Position numbers and translations under genes: made by a program
Part shown: one piece after another, positions 55,237 through 64,000 of the stretch
Numbering within the stretch: the stretch's first letter is position 1
How the letters are laid out: each line of letters starts with the position of its first letter
The notes under the pieces: model-generated
What the model was told of the DNA's origin: nothing
Seen by the model: only the letters and a program-made list of their open reading frames with translations
The model's database searches: none
Source: Toxorhynchites rutilus septentrionalis
Lineage: Eukaryota > Arthropoda > Insecta > Diptera > Culicidae
Assembly: GCF_029784135.1 (NCBI RefSeq)
Contig: NC_073746.1
Coordinates: forward strand, 67,024,763-67,088,762
Reading direction: 5' to 3'
DNA: 64,000 nucleotides

Positions 55237-55549
55237 GGGGTAAAGTGGTCATCTGCTTGTTTGGTAGTATAACTATTTACTTTTGACACCGTATTAATAG
55301 TCATCTTATATTTGAAGAATTTTTGAAAAACGTTATGTGTTTCCTAATACGTTTTTATACGCATGAGAAAATTTCAATTTCGACCTAGAGGCCTAGGCTA
55401 GGCTAGGCCTAGTTAATTTCATAGATGTACCTACTATTTCAATAATGATTTAAACAAATTTTGCCAAGAAAACACGCATAAATCTATCTCTTCTTGCGCG
55501 AAATGTGCGAATGCCCACTTTGCCCCCCACAGGTGACCACTTCACCTCC
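55237..55549. mobile_element. About 310-bp MITE with GGGGTAAAGTGGTCA ends
   Basis: GGGGTAAAGTGGTCA at the left and TGACCACTTCACCTCC at the right are near-matching inverted ends. An internal inverted CACTTTGCCCCCC lies next to the right end. It has the same general style as the GGGGCAAAGG elements at 9.6-11.5 kb. TA precedes the left end. Confidence 0.55.
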
Positions 55550-55559
55550 TCACTAACAA

Positions 55560-56730
55560 AATGTTCGATTTTTTTTCCAGAAATGACTCTTATCAAAAAT
55601 TAATAATAAATTAATAATTAATAATAAAAATAAGAAATTAATAATTAATAACTTTTGAACTATTAGACCGATTCAGACGATCGATATATGAAATTAAAGC
55701 CAATCACTTTGTCTTTTTTGAAAAAATACTGAACCTGCAGAAAGTTTGAATCCTGTTCTCGTTATTATTGACTGTATTCGTTTTTTATTATTTTCATAGC
55801 TGAGGATTTTTCACATCACATATGTTTTTTTCGTTTCTAAGTTATGATTTTTCAAAGTTAACCGAATGTCCAAAGAATCATTTTTCACTTTTTTTCCAAA
55901 AATGATTTTGTTTAAAAATTTATTACTTTTGAAGAGATGAACGATATATCAAATGAAAGCCAATTAGCCAGCCTTTTTTGAAAAAATTACACATTTACCA
56001 ATTAATTGATTTCTAGTCGCATACATCCAATCTAGTCGCAAAGAAACTGAACGAAGACTGAAAACATTTTAACTTTGAAAAATAATAACTTAAAAACGAA
56101 AAATAACACATCTCTGATTTTTGAATAAGTTATGTGAAAAACACCTCAGCTTTCAATATAAAATATAAAAAAATACAGCATCCCTGGACCCGAAACCATG
56201 TAAACTATAAAAAACTAATACAATAAATAATTACGAAATCAAAATCTATTTTTTTTTTCGCAAGTCTAATATTTTTCATAAAAGACTAGCTCATTGACTT
56301 TCATTTTATGTATCGATCATCTGATTCGTTCCAGTAAATCAAAAGTTAGGAATTTTCGTTTTGGAAAAAAGAGGAAAAAATTTATTTTTCAAACCATCGG
56401 TTAACCTTGAAAAATCATAACTCAAAGACGAAAAAAAATTAAAATTCAAAATTTTTGCAGGTTTAGTATTTCTCCAAATAAGACAAGGTGATTGGCTTTA
56501 ATTTGATGTTGATCATCAGAATCGATCTAGTAGTTATGAATTTTTGAAAAAAAGTCATTTTTGGAAAAAAGAGGAAAAAGTTGATTTTTTGGACCATCCT
56601 TGAATGGAAATGATCACCCTACTGAAAAAACAAAAAAAGGCGGGTCTAATGTTTTGCGATAAAGAACAAAACTACCACTTTTCACGAAAATCTGAGAACC
56701 ATTATATCGGTTTGGAATGGAATGGATGTA
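55560..56730. repeat. Array of diverged AT-rich repeat units
   Basis: Words such as AAAGTTATGAATTTT, TTGATTTTT.GGACCA and GATCATC.GAATCG recur several times in this stretch and at 6900-7350 and 60060-60560. CGGGTCTAATGTTTTGCGAT and GAAAATCTGAGAACCATTAT tie its right end to 7128-7195. Non-coding. Confidence 0.55.
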
Positions 56731-57389
56731 TTATTAGTTTTATTGTTGCAGCAAAGTTGGATTTGACAAATTTTGCGTTTATTAGAATGAGTTGCATTTG
56801 ATGATTCTGCAATCGATCTTTGTGCGTCTTTATATTCTGATGAATTATTTTGTCTTGCAGCTCTGTATTTGACGAAAAGCGTGGCACAGGAACTTTTTAG
56901 ACATATACTTTGTAAACCTGCATATGGCTTCTGACGGAAATAATGGAAATAATCAACTGTTATATTTGGGTTGATAACAAACCTGAATATTTTCGATGAA
57001 CATGTCCCATATTTCCGATGAACATGTCCCATATTTCCGAAAGGTAATTTTCTTTGTTTGTAGGTGTCTACTTTTTTGTTATTTTGTCAAAACGAATGAA
57101 TCGTAGGAGTTGCTACAACTTTTCTGTGTTCATATTTTTTCTAAAAAAATTGAACTACTTTAGTGAGTATATATAAACCAGTTTTATTTTTTTGTTTTGC
57201 CTTGTAAGTTCTACGAACATATAAAACCCCGATATATACACGTATTTCCGATATTACTGTTGTCCAATCGTTCCTCAAAATTCGACATCTTCTGTGCATT
57301 TTTTAATATGTTTGATAATATTTTTATCTATTATCAACAAGAATGTCCTGATAAGTTTATCTTACATAATGTTCGGTTTTGCGCAGCCT

Positions 57390-57680
57390 GACGGCCCTTT
57401 CACACCCTTGAAAGCAGATCGTAGCCTTCCAGGAATATCACCTTCGTCAAATTTTGGCCACACAATACCATCGGTATCATTAGAGTCTGAACTAATTAGA
57501 ATCCTACTCCATTGTTGAAGACACTTTCATGTTCATCATTGGTGACGACTATTCATTGCTATCTTCAGTGTCAGATGATTCACTTTGAATATAATCCGCT
57601 TCATTTTCAGATGGTGGTTCAGATCTGGTTGTATCTGATTCTATATCAGAACAATCTTCATTTTTCAATAACACAGTTCT
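57390..57680 (-). pseudogene. Possible piggyBac-like transposase N-terminal remnant
   Basis: Minus-strand translation gives an acidic stretch (SDIESDTTRSEPPSENEADY, QSESSDTEDSNE) and, after frame changes, DGIVWPKFDEGDIPGRLRSA then FKGVKGPSGCA. An acidic N-terminus followed by a W...P..R...F.G..GP block is the start of piggyBac-type proteins. A further minus-strand frame at 56682-57032 contains NITVDYFHYF, vaguely like the VTTDNWFTS block, but this is uncertain. The family call is tentative. Confidence 0.35.
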
Positions 57681-58278
57681 ATTTCATATTCAATTCCTGA
57701 ATTTATGGGTCAAAAGACATAAAATAAATAACTTATTAGCACAAGTATAGATGCATGAAGATTCTAACAACAAGGACTACTTTAGCTTTAGAGAAATTGC
57801 AACTTATCAAATATACACCCAAATCCACAATTTACCATGTACTTGTATGTTATCATGTGACGGTAATTGAAAAATAACACAAAGCAGAACTGGTTATATA
57901 GGAAATTTACTCAATTCAATGATAAGAGTCATTAGACTATTTGAAATACCCAAGCAGTCAAAATGACTGCCTCAGGGCAATATAGGTATAACACATAGAG
58001 ATGTACTGGAAATGAAAGAGGGGGGAGGTAACTGCTATTATCAATAAACGCATCTAAATGTTGTACAGAGAGTCACAACATTCTGGAATACTTGTGTCAT
58101 CGAATACATAGTTGTTTTTCTAATTGAAATTTAAAAGCAGTCAAAATGACTTCCTTGGGCAATCTAGTGTTAAGTTAGCATTTTCGCCACATACGATGAA
58201 CCAAGGGTTATATGAGCAGACAGTAAAAAACTGAATTGAACTGAAAATGAATTTCTATTGCAGAATTCGTTAAAGGGG

Positions 58279-58347
58279 AAATTCAATTCATTCTCATGGA
58301 ATAAAAAAATACCTTCATTTTTGATTCCATGAGAATGAATTGAATTT
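58279..58347. repeat. Perfect 24-bp inverted repeat
   Basis: The arms 58279-58302 (starting AAATTCAATTCATTCTCATG) and 58324-58347 are perfect inverses around a 21-nt loop. There is no coding context and no recognisable element ends outside. Confidence 0.95.
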
Positions 58348-60060
58348 GTTTTAAATTGCTTCTCCTCTTCATAATTCAGGTAAAATGGTCAGAACTTTAA
58401 CATTTAAACCGATTGGTCTAAAATTGAACTCGAACAACATCGTGCAATTTGTCAACTCTGAAAACTGTAAGTGCGCAAAACTTAATGTCTGTGGATGAAT
58501 GCATTACTCTTATGCTCTCCGATCGTCGTTGACAGGTAATTGCAGTGCGCCACCGCAAACCTCATGCTTACCGTCTGCTGACGGAACGGTACGGACGTAA
58601 ATCAGGCCCTTAGGTTGGCAGTATTGCCACACTCCGTGTCAACCCAGATGCGCCGTGGTGTATTCATTCCACCGTGGAATTAATGCTGCCCGGGGAGACG
58701 CGGCATATTTTATGTGATTGAAGAACCAAACAAGTGCCTCCTCCTTCACCTTCTCCTCTTTCGCTGACTCGAGTGTTATTCCGATCGGTGGCTATTCATA
58801 CGCGCCTCCATAATTGCAGCGGCAGATGACAGTGGTAAATTGGTTTATTGCACCACGCGTGAATGCGGTTTTATCGTGACTCACTCAATCGATGGTGCAG
58901 CTTGTTGATGTGTGGTAAATTGATCATTGTTAGGAGCATTAACTGTTGGTGGTATTTTTTCTGGTGTGATTTATTCTTCCTATTAAATATTATATTAATA
59001 AGTATTGTAACTTACTTTTAAACTTTCAAAAAATGTGATTCATTTCTTTGCAACGATAACTTCTATGGAAAAACGACATTCATAATTGATGACATTATTT
59101 TCAACATTGCATCAGTGGGACACAAACCTTTTCTTCAAAGGTGCGTTCAACAGCCCATCCTACATTTCGTGGCCTTGACATTCTCATCCGTTTCCATAGG
59201 ATCGCACATCCGGGACCGCCATCTTAACCATATCGTCTCTCGATTGTTACAGCAAAGCGAACCAGTTTCCTTCCTCATTCCATTCTTCCCACAGCGGATG
59301 CTCCAATTAGTTCGACGCGACTTTCATCGCTGGCATCATTTATTACGAAAATCGATGCGAATGTCACAGGTCTACCCGAAAATTTGATAAAAAAAATATC
59401 TAAAAACATCTCCAATAGTTCACGCGGATAGCTCTTCCCGAAGTTTCAAATGCTAATCGAAAAATTATGCACTCGCGCCTTCGCGTCTCCGCACGCGGGG
59501 CATAATCGGATCGACCATGAAATGTGGTGAAATCTGCAACAAGCAACAAAATCGAAACGATGCTCTCGTTTACCGTTTTTGGGGCGCGCCGAAACGCGCC
59601 GTAACCTTTTCGGTGATGTGCTCTGATAATGAGGAAAAAAAACCGGAGAGAATGCCTCACGGCATTCGCCTGCGGATACCGAATACCACAAAACCACAAG
59701 GACAAACAACTCGTCCAGTATTTTGGTGATAAATTTAAGGACGAAGAACGCCCTTCATTCGATGCGTTCGGACTGTGTTCCTTTGACAAAATACAGACGC
59801 GAAAAATGAACTGATGTTTCGTTATCTTACCTTGAATGGTTTTATTTGGAAGGACGGGGAATTTGGCATTCGAAAGAAGTTTTGTTTCTGACAGGTAGCT
59901 GAGAAACTTTATTTTTTCAATGTCGCTTATTGCCACCATACGTCCTCACGACCAGGTCAAAAAACAATTAAAGAAAAATTGTAAAAATATTTTCTTGAAA
60001 TTTTGTAGTTTTATTCCTTATCGTTATATATTAGACTCGTGTTTTTCATTTTATTTTTCA
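58348..60060. other. Interval without recognised gene
   Basis: The part at 58480-58900 is GC-richer than its surroundings and not repeated in the window. A 179-codon minus-strand frame (59400-59939) and a 90-codon plus frame (59115-59387) have no known motif. I cannot support a gene. Confidence 0.3.
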
Positions 60061-60560
60061 TCAGGGTGACCATATTCATTTTATGGTGGTCCGAAAAATC
60101 AACTTTTCCCCCTTTTTTTTCCTAAAATGACCTTTTTCAATAATTTATAACTTTTGAACTACTTTGAACTACTACCGTACTATTTATTGTAATTGTTTTT
60201 CATAGCTTACATGGTTTCGGAACTAAGGTCACCGTATTTTTTCTATTTTTTCTTGAAAGCTGAGGTTTTTTTTACATAACATATCCGAATTTTGGCGCCG
60301 AGACAATGTATACTAGGAAAAAATAGATTAAATAATTACAAGATCAAAATTCAAAATTCCTGCAAGTATAATATTTTTCGAAAAGAGACTAGCTAATTGG
60401 CTTTAATTTGATATGTCGATCATCTTAATCGGTGCAGTAGTTCAAAAGTTGAATTTAAAAAAAAAGTATTTTTTTGGGAAAAATGAGAAAAAATTATCTT
60501 TCGCACATCCCTAAAATGAAAATGGTCACCTATTTAATATGATATGTAGATCATCCGAAT
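60060..60560. repeat. Diverged AT-rich repeat, further copy
   Basis: GGTGACCATATTCATTTTAT, GGTCCGAAAAATCAACTTTT and GGCTTTAATTTGATATGTCG resemble 6900-7140 and 55560-56600. Non-coding. Confidence 0.5.
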
Positions 60561-60595
60561 CGGTACAGTTGTACGAAAGTTGTGAATTTAAAAAA

Positions 60596-61210
60596 AAAGT
60601 GGATGGGTCTGAGATTAGGGGCACGAACGGAATCTTGACATAGGACTGTGATTGTGTGTAGTAATTGCATTTGAATTCAGTTTTTTCATTGATAAAAATC
60701 TGTATTTTTTTGTATTTATACATCAAATGGAAGCCCTAAAAACTGTTTCTTGTTTGAACTTGTATTCTTTGAACGGGTTAGATGAGATAACGTGGTAGAA
60801 TCCGGAACCACATTCTGTTCAAAAAAGTTCACAAAAATATCAATAAAACCATTACTACCCTTTTCTTCAGTTCATTCAATTATGCAGGAGAAGACAAAGA
60901 GTCATCATTTAAACACAAGGCTTAACAATTAAGATCTACATAAATATAAGCCTAAGTCAAATCAATCTCTGACTACAGAAATATGTTATAGATAAAAATA
61001 GCATTTTCTCCTTCGTTGCCACGTTGTCCGGAACATTCTTTGTAATAACTTTATTTTATCTCAATGGATGCTTAGTTCAGCTTATGTGTAGGAGAGGGAA
61101 AGGAGAATGGGCAAATGCATTCGAGGAAGTGAAGCGGGGTTCTACGGAAGATATATATGGGGAACATAATATCAAGATCGTGACTACTCAAACTATCAGA
61201 ATCTGAAATG
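60596..61210 (+). repeat. Dispersed repeat, copy 2 (no hairpin)
   Basis: Parallels 36371-36925 from GATGGGTCTGAGATTAGGGG through CTCCTTCGTTGCCACGTTGT to GATCGTGACTACTCAAACTA. Between CCGGAAC and the end it retains about 110 bp missing from copy 1, so it is closer to the ancestral form. The 60-codon frame at 61024-61206 falls in this part and is not recognised. Confidence 0.8.
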
Positions 61211-61370
61211 CGTGAGAATAAAAATTTTGAGTTATTATTTTACCAAGCGAAGAAAACAAAATTTTCCATTCACATTGGACACTAATTTGATACGAAGGAG
61301 TTAATTTTTATTTGAAAAGTGTTCATTCTGCTTGAGAACCCATTCTTATCCTTCACGCTTCTGCGCAGAA

Positions 61371-61472
61371 ACTGCGTGAAGAAGCCAAAAGTAATTCCCA
61401 GCTGAATACGGATATAGTCAGTCAGATAGTCAGCTGACTATCCTCAGTTGACTATGGCTATGCCGAGACCTG
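61371..61472 (+). repeat. Right-end fragment of the hAT-like element
   Basis: GAAGAAGCCAAAAGT, GAATACGGATATAGTCAGTC and ACTATCCTCAGTTGACTATG, ending CCGAGACCTG, match the right end of the element at 5171-6590 with few changes. No left end is nearby. Confidence 0.8.
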
Positions 61473-61861
61473 AACAAGACTATACATTCCAGAATGTACA
61501 ACCTTCACAGGAGTGCCTGAAAAAACGTATTCTTCTATACATTAGAGTCCAAGATTTCATTAAATCTAGATCGGAATAATTTTTTTTCTCTATTTTTCCA
61601 TTAAAGTGCAATAAATGACCTTCATTTTGAGTACTCAACATTTCTATTTCATTAACATGGTTCCGAGATAGATCTTTTTTGTACAGACATTAATTGACTC
61701 AAACTTTATGTGAAGTATGCGATTCATCTTTTGTAAAACGTCTTTTATCCAAAATATTTCGTCTATCGAATTTCCTATCCAACACCCAGTTCCACTGATT
61801 ATGCACCTCTTTGTCCTTTACGTTTACCTTCTCCTAGAAAAACTCACTTCCATGTGAAACC

Positions 61862-62200
61862 ATTCGTATCGATAGGCTACAATATGCGGACGATATAACC
61901 ATGCTTGTGACAGACGGAACAAAACTGGATTCAAGACATTTTGGAGCGTGCTTCGGAGCTTTGGTGAACTTTTCTAGAACAACATCAGTTCAGCCATCAG
62001 GAGAAAATCTTCCCGACTTATGTGGATCTCCAAACCTCAAGTTCTCAGTATTCATCAAAAAATTTACGTGTTTCGCTACATCCAAAATGTCATTTATGAC
62101 ATCTATTCACTGCACCACAAACTCGGTAGTAGCCAAAATTACATCTCGAATTGGGCAATTTATATGGGAACGATACACGTGTGGAGTAGTAATGGAGTAA
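61862..62200 (+). pseudogene. Possible reverse transcriptase scrap (YADD motif)
   Basis: The frame reads IRIDRLQYADDITMLVTDGT. LQYADD followed by a hydrophobic strand is the catalytic core motif of non-LTR reverse transcriptases. Downstream text (to 62200) has no clear further match, so this could be chance or a heavily decayed fragment. Confidence 0.35.
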
Positions 62201-62454
62201 TTAACTCACCCGGTTTGAAAAGGGAGACTTCACTTCATCAGAAATTAGTTTGAACTTTCTAACAATAATGGTTTGTACATTGAAGATAAAGTAGAAAGAC
62301 GTTTCCCGGACGTAACATTCTTGAGAAAATGGTGTAGCTTACGATATACAATAATTATTCATGTTTTCTGAAACTTTCTATAATATAGCATTTTCTCTTT
62401 GATGAAAACCAGCAAAATTTGTTATAAAAAACGGGGCAAGAACTTATAAAAAAG

Positions 62455-62740
62455 CCTAGAGGCACAGACGGAAATTTGACGTAGGACTTAGAGGATATTT
62501 TGTAACTGTTCAGAAATCCGTAAATTTATCTCATTCAATTTGAAATATGAAGTCTCTAGAAAAACCAAAATCCTTATTAATAAAACCCTCCCAACAGAAA
62601 TATTTACCGTTCGGTTGCCTTTTCTGTTCAGTTTATTTAATTAAGCTGAATACGAGAAAAAGCCATCATCTTACAGAGCGTTCTTAACCTTATGTTTAAA
62701 TATCTTGCTTATCTGAAAAATTGTCTGTGGAGATTATTAA
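62455..62740 (+). repeat. Diverged third copy of the 36.4/60.6-kb repeat
   Basis: GAGGCACAGACGGAAATTTG, ACGTAGGACTTAGAGG and TACGAGAAAAAGCCATCATC follow the same order as GGGCACG.ACGGAATCTTGAC and AG.AGAAGACAAAGAGTCATC in the other copies. Similarity is weak. Confidence 0.4.
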
Positions 62741-62975
62741 ATAATAATTATATCAACAGGCAGGGTTGCCACATTTAATTCTGTAAAATTTTCTGAAAAA
62801 AACTGTACATCTGTATTTTTAGCCAAAAAATCTGTATAGAAAATCTGTATCGGAGAGTTAAGGGAAGAAGGGAAAGGGGAAGGTTTATTTTCACTTTGAA
62901 CTTATTTTTCTTATTTATGGGTTGTTAAAGTCGTGTCAATAGGAAAGTTTTTCGCCTCTGAATTGTACGATGTTT

Positions 62976-63941
62976 TTACATGGTTTTGTTGTACTTTGCC
63001 TTTAATTTTTTCTTCAACTTCATTTTTGACGCTTCTCCTTCCGCCGATACATAGTTCTTCGCTCTCAAAATAGAGTCCATAGTTGTGGGAACCAACCGAT
63101 TTCCGGACTTTGTTTTGTAAAACAAATATATTCGCTCAACACATACTGATGAATTCATTTATTTGTAAGGCTCAATCGCATAAGCTTTGCGGAGCCGCAA
63201 AACATGTCTTACAAACGACCAATGGATACAAAAAGTTCTCATCACGCTTTTTGACATCCAACAGCTGGGACCAAGTTATATCCGAGTCACTCAATTTTTG
63301 CCCCATAATATTCGACTTGAGTAGCATAATTCCTAATCCGGGCCCTTTCTATTACCTGTTTAAACGAATTGAGGAAATTTTAGCATCAAATCATTAAGGT
63401 TTGGTAGCTTGAAGAAATTTTGAGGGTTTATCAAGGCTGCAACTGTGTTTCACCAATGCAATATAGAAGTCACGACAAATCGATTTGAAGATCAACTTCC
63501 TAGCTGCACCCAATCTTTCTTCAGCTTCTTGTGCATCGACACCAACGCAAACATCCTCAAGCTTCTTCAGAAAGTCTTCAAAATCTTTCACATCAAGGTC
63601 AGCATCAACGAATCGTTCCACGTAGCACTCCAAACTTAAGTTACCCAACATGATCAACAATAACAGTCTTCTCTCATTATAAAGTTCGCAAAATTGAGAA
63701 ATTTCTGAAAGGAGCGATTGACATTATTGATGGGCAAAACATAGTTTAGGAACAGTATAATCGGTTTAGTCATAGGGTCGTATAAATGAGTCAATATACG
63801 ATTGGCGGATTGATTATGGTCATACATAACTTGGAAAGAAAAAAATAGTTTAAACTCTTCAAATCGCTCAAGGTTTCGCTTAATAACTGCCTCCAACAAA
63901 AGCCATCTCATTGCACTGCGTCCAACTTTTTTATAAATCAA
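62976..63941 (-). pseudogene. Decayed hAT-family transposase, C-terminal half
   Basis: Reading leftward on the minus strand, 63941-63654 gives VGRSAMRWLLLEAVIKRNLE, RFEEFKLFF and ILTHLYDPMTKPIILFLNYV. Next, 63660-63394 gives a segment ending FYIALVKHSCSLDKPSKF. Then comes SDSDITWSQLLDVKKRDENF with LYPLVVCKTCFAAPQS, and finally 63158-62976 with SSVCVERIYLFYKTKSGNRL, DSILRAKNY. The order matches arthropod hAT transposases: TRWLS...RI.E...ALK.FF, then the dimerisation region with YP.L...ALPHSSA.VER.FS...KTK.RNRL. Frames break at least three times. The BED finger and first catalytic block would lie to the right, beyond the window. Confidence 0.65.
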
Positions 63942-64000
63942 GGTATCTATGTATGCACAGTAATAAATTTAATATTTAAAATTGAATTTCAAAAAATCTG

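Noticed and set aside
59400..59939. 179-codon minus-strand frame
   Set aside because: No recognisable domain, and overlapping frames on the other strand are of similar quality. Length alone is weak evidence in a 64-kb window.

Overview
The window looks like one contig from a mosquito (Culicidae; probably culicine, which I infer and have not proven). It is AT-rich, intron-bearing and crowded with nested transposable elements. The strongest pointers are four copies of an ITmD37E-type element (DD37E transposase, a family described from mosquitoes), several DD34D mariners, tRNA-derived SINEs, TIR-only MITEs, Helitrons and non-LTR fragments. Nothing viral and no CRISPR was seen.

Only one ordinary host gene is convincing: a three-exon gene at 27627-29410 (+). 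It has a TATA box, a 12-nt first coding exon, a signal peptide, a Gly-Ile-Gly-Ser-Gly array and a long Val/Pro/Tyr repeat region, and is most likely a secreted cuticle-type structural protein. Roughly 600 bp upstream and 550 bp downstream look like unique sequence.

Layout. 1-7 kb: ITmD37E copy A (1210-2507), a Tc1/IS630-type remnant (4010-4268), and a TA-flanked element (4367-6614) split by a hAT-like element with an 8-bp target duplication (5171-6590). 7.5-11.5 kb: a mariner lacking its first catalytic Asp (7558-8698), a Tc1-like N-terminal fragment, and a pogo-like remnant with a GGGGCAAAGGTGCGCA-ended MITE. 12-19 kb: an RT scrap, a 170-bp MITE, ITmD37E copy B with an intact 338-codon transposase (14183-15480), a palindrome-ended repeat, and a Tc1 element with IR/DR ends (17073-18652). 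21-25 kb: a SINE and a second palindrome-ended repeat carrying ITmD37E copy C. 27-30 kb: the cuticle-type gene.

31.2-35.5 kb holds the most unusual item. It is a 4.26-kb element with inverted repeats of about 785 bp around a broken, unfamiliar transposase-like gene with its own TATA/Inr promoter, and a 491-bp SINE with a perfect 13-bp target duplication sits inside that gene. 36-41 kb: a repeat with a perfect 31-bp hairpin, a Helitron with three tandem heads, and the rearranged ITmD37E copy D. 41-48 kb: a piggyBac-like MITE, two related mariners sharing the same inactivating lesions, a tRNA-type SINE, and a non-LTR fragment nested inside the second mariner. 48-64 kb: a third palindrome-ended repeat, minus-strand Helitron ends, further MITEs and a decayed hAT transposase gene at the right edge.

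The genes do not form a pathway. The window is a record of successive insertions, several of which can be ordered by nesting. Copy counts, ages and family names could not be checked without a database.
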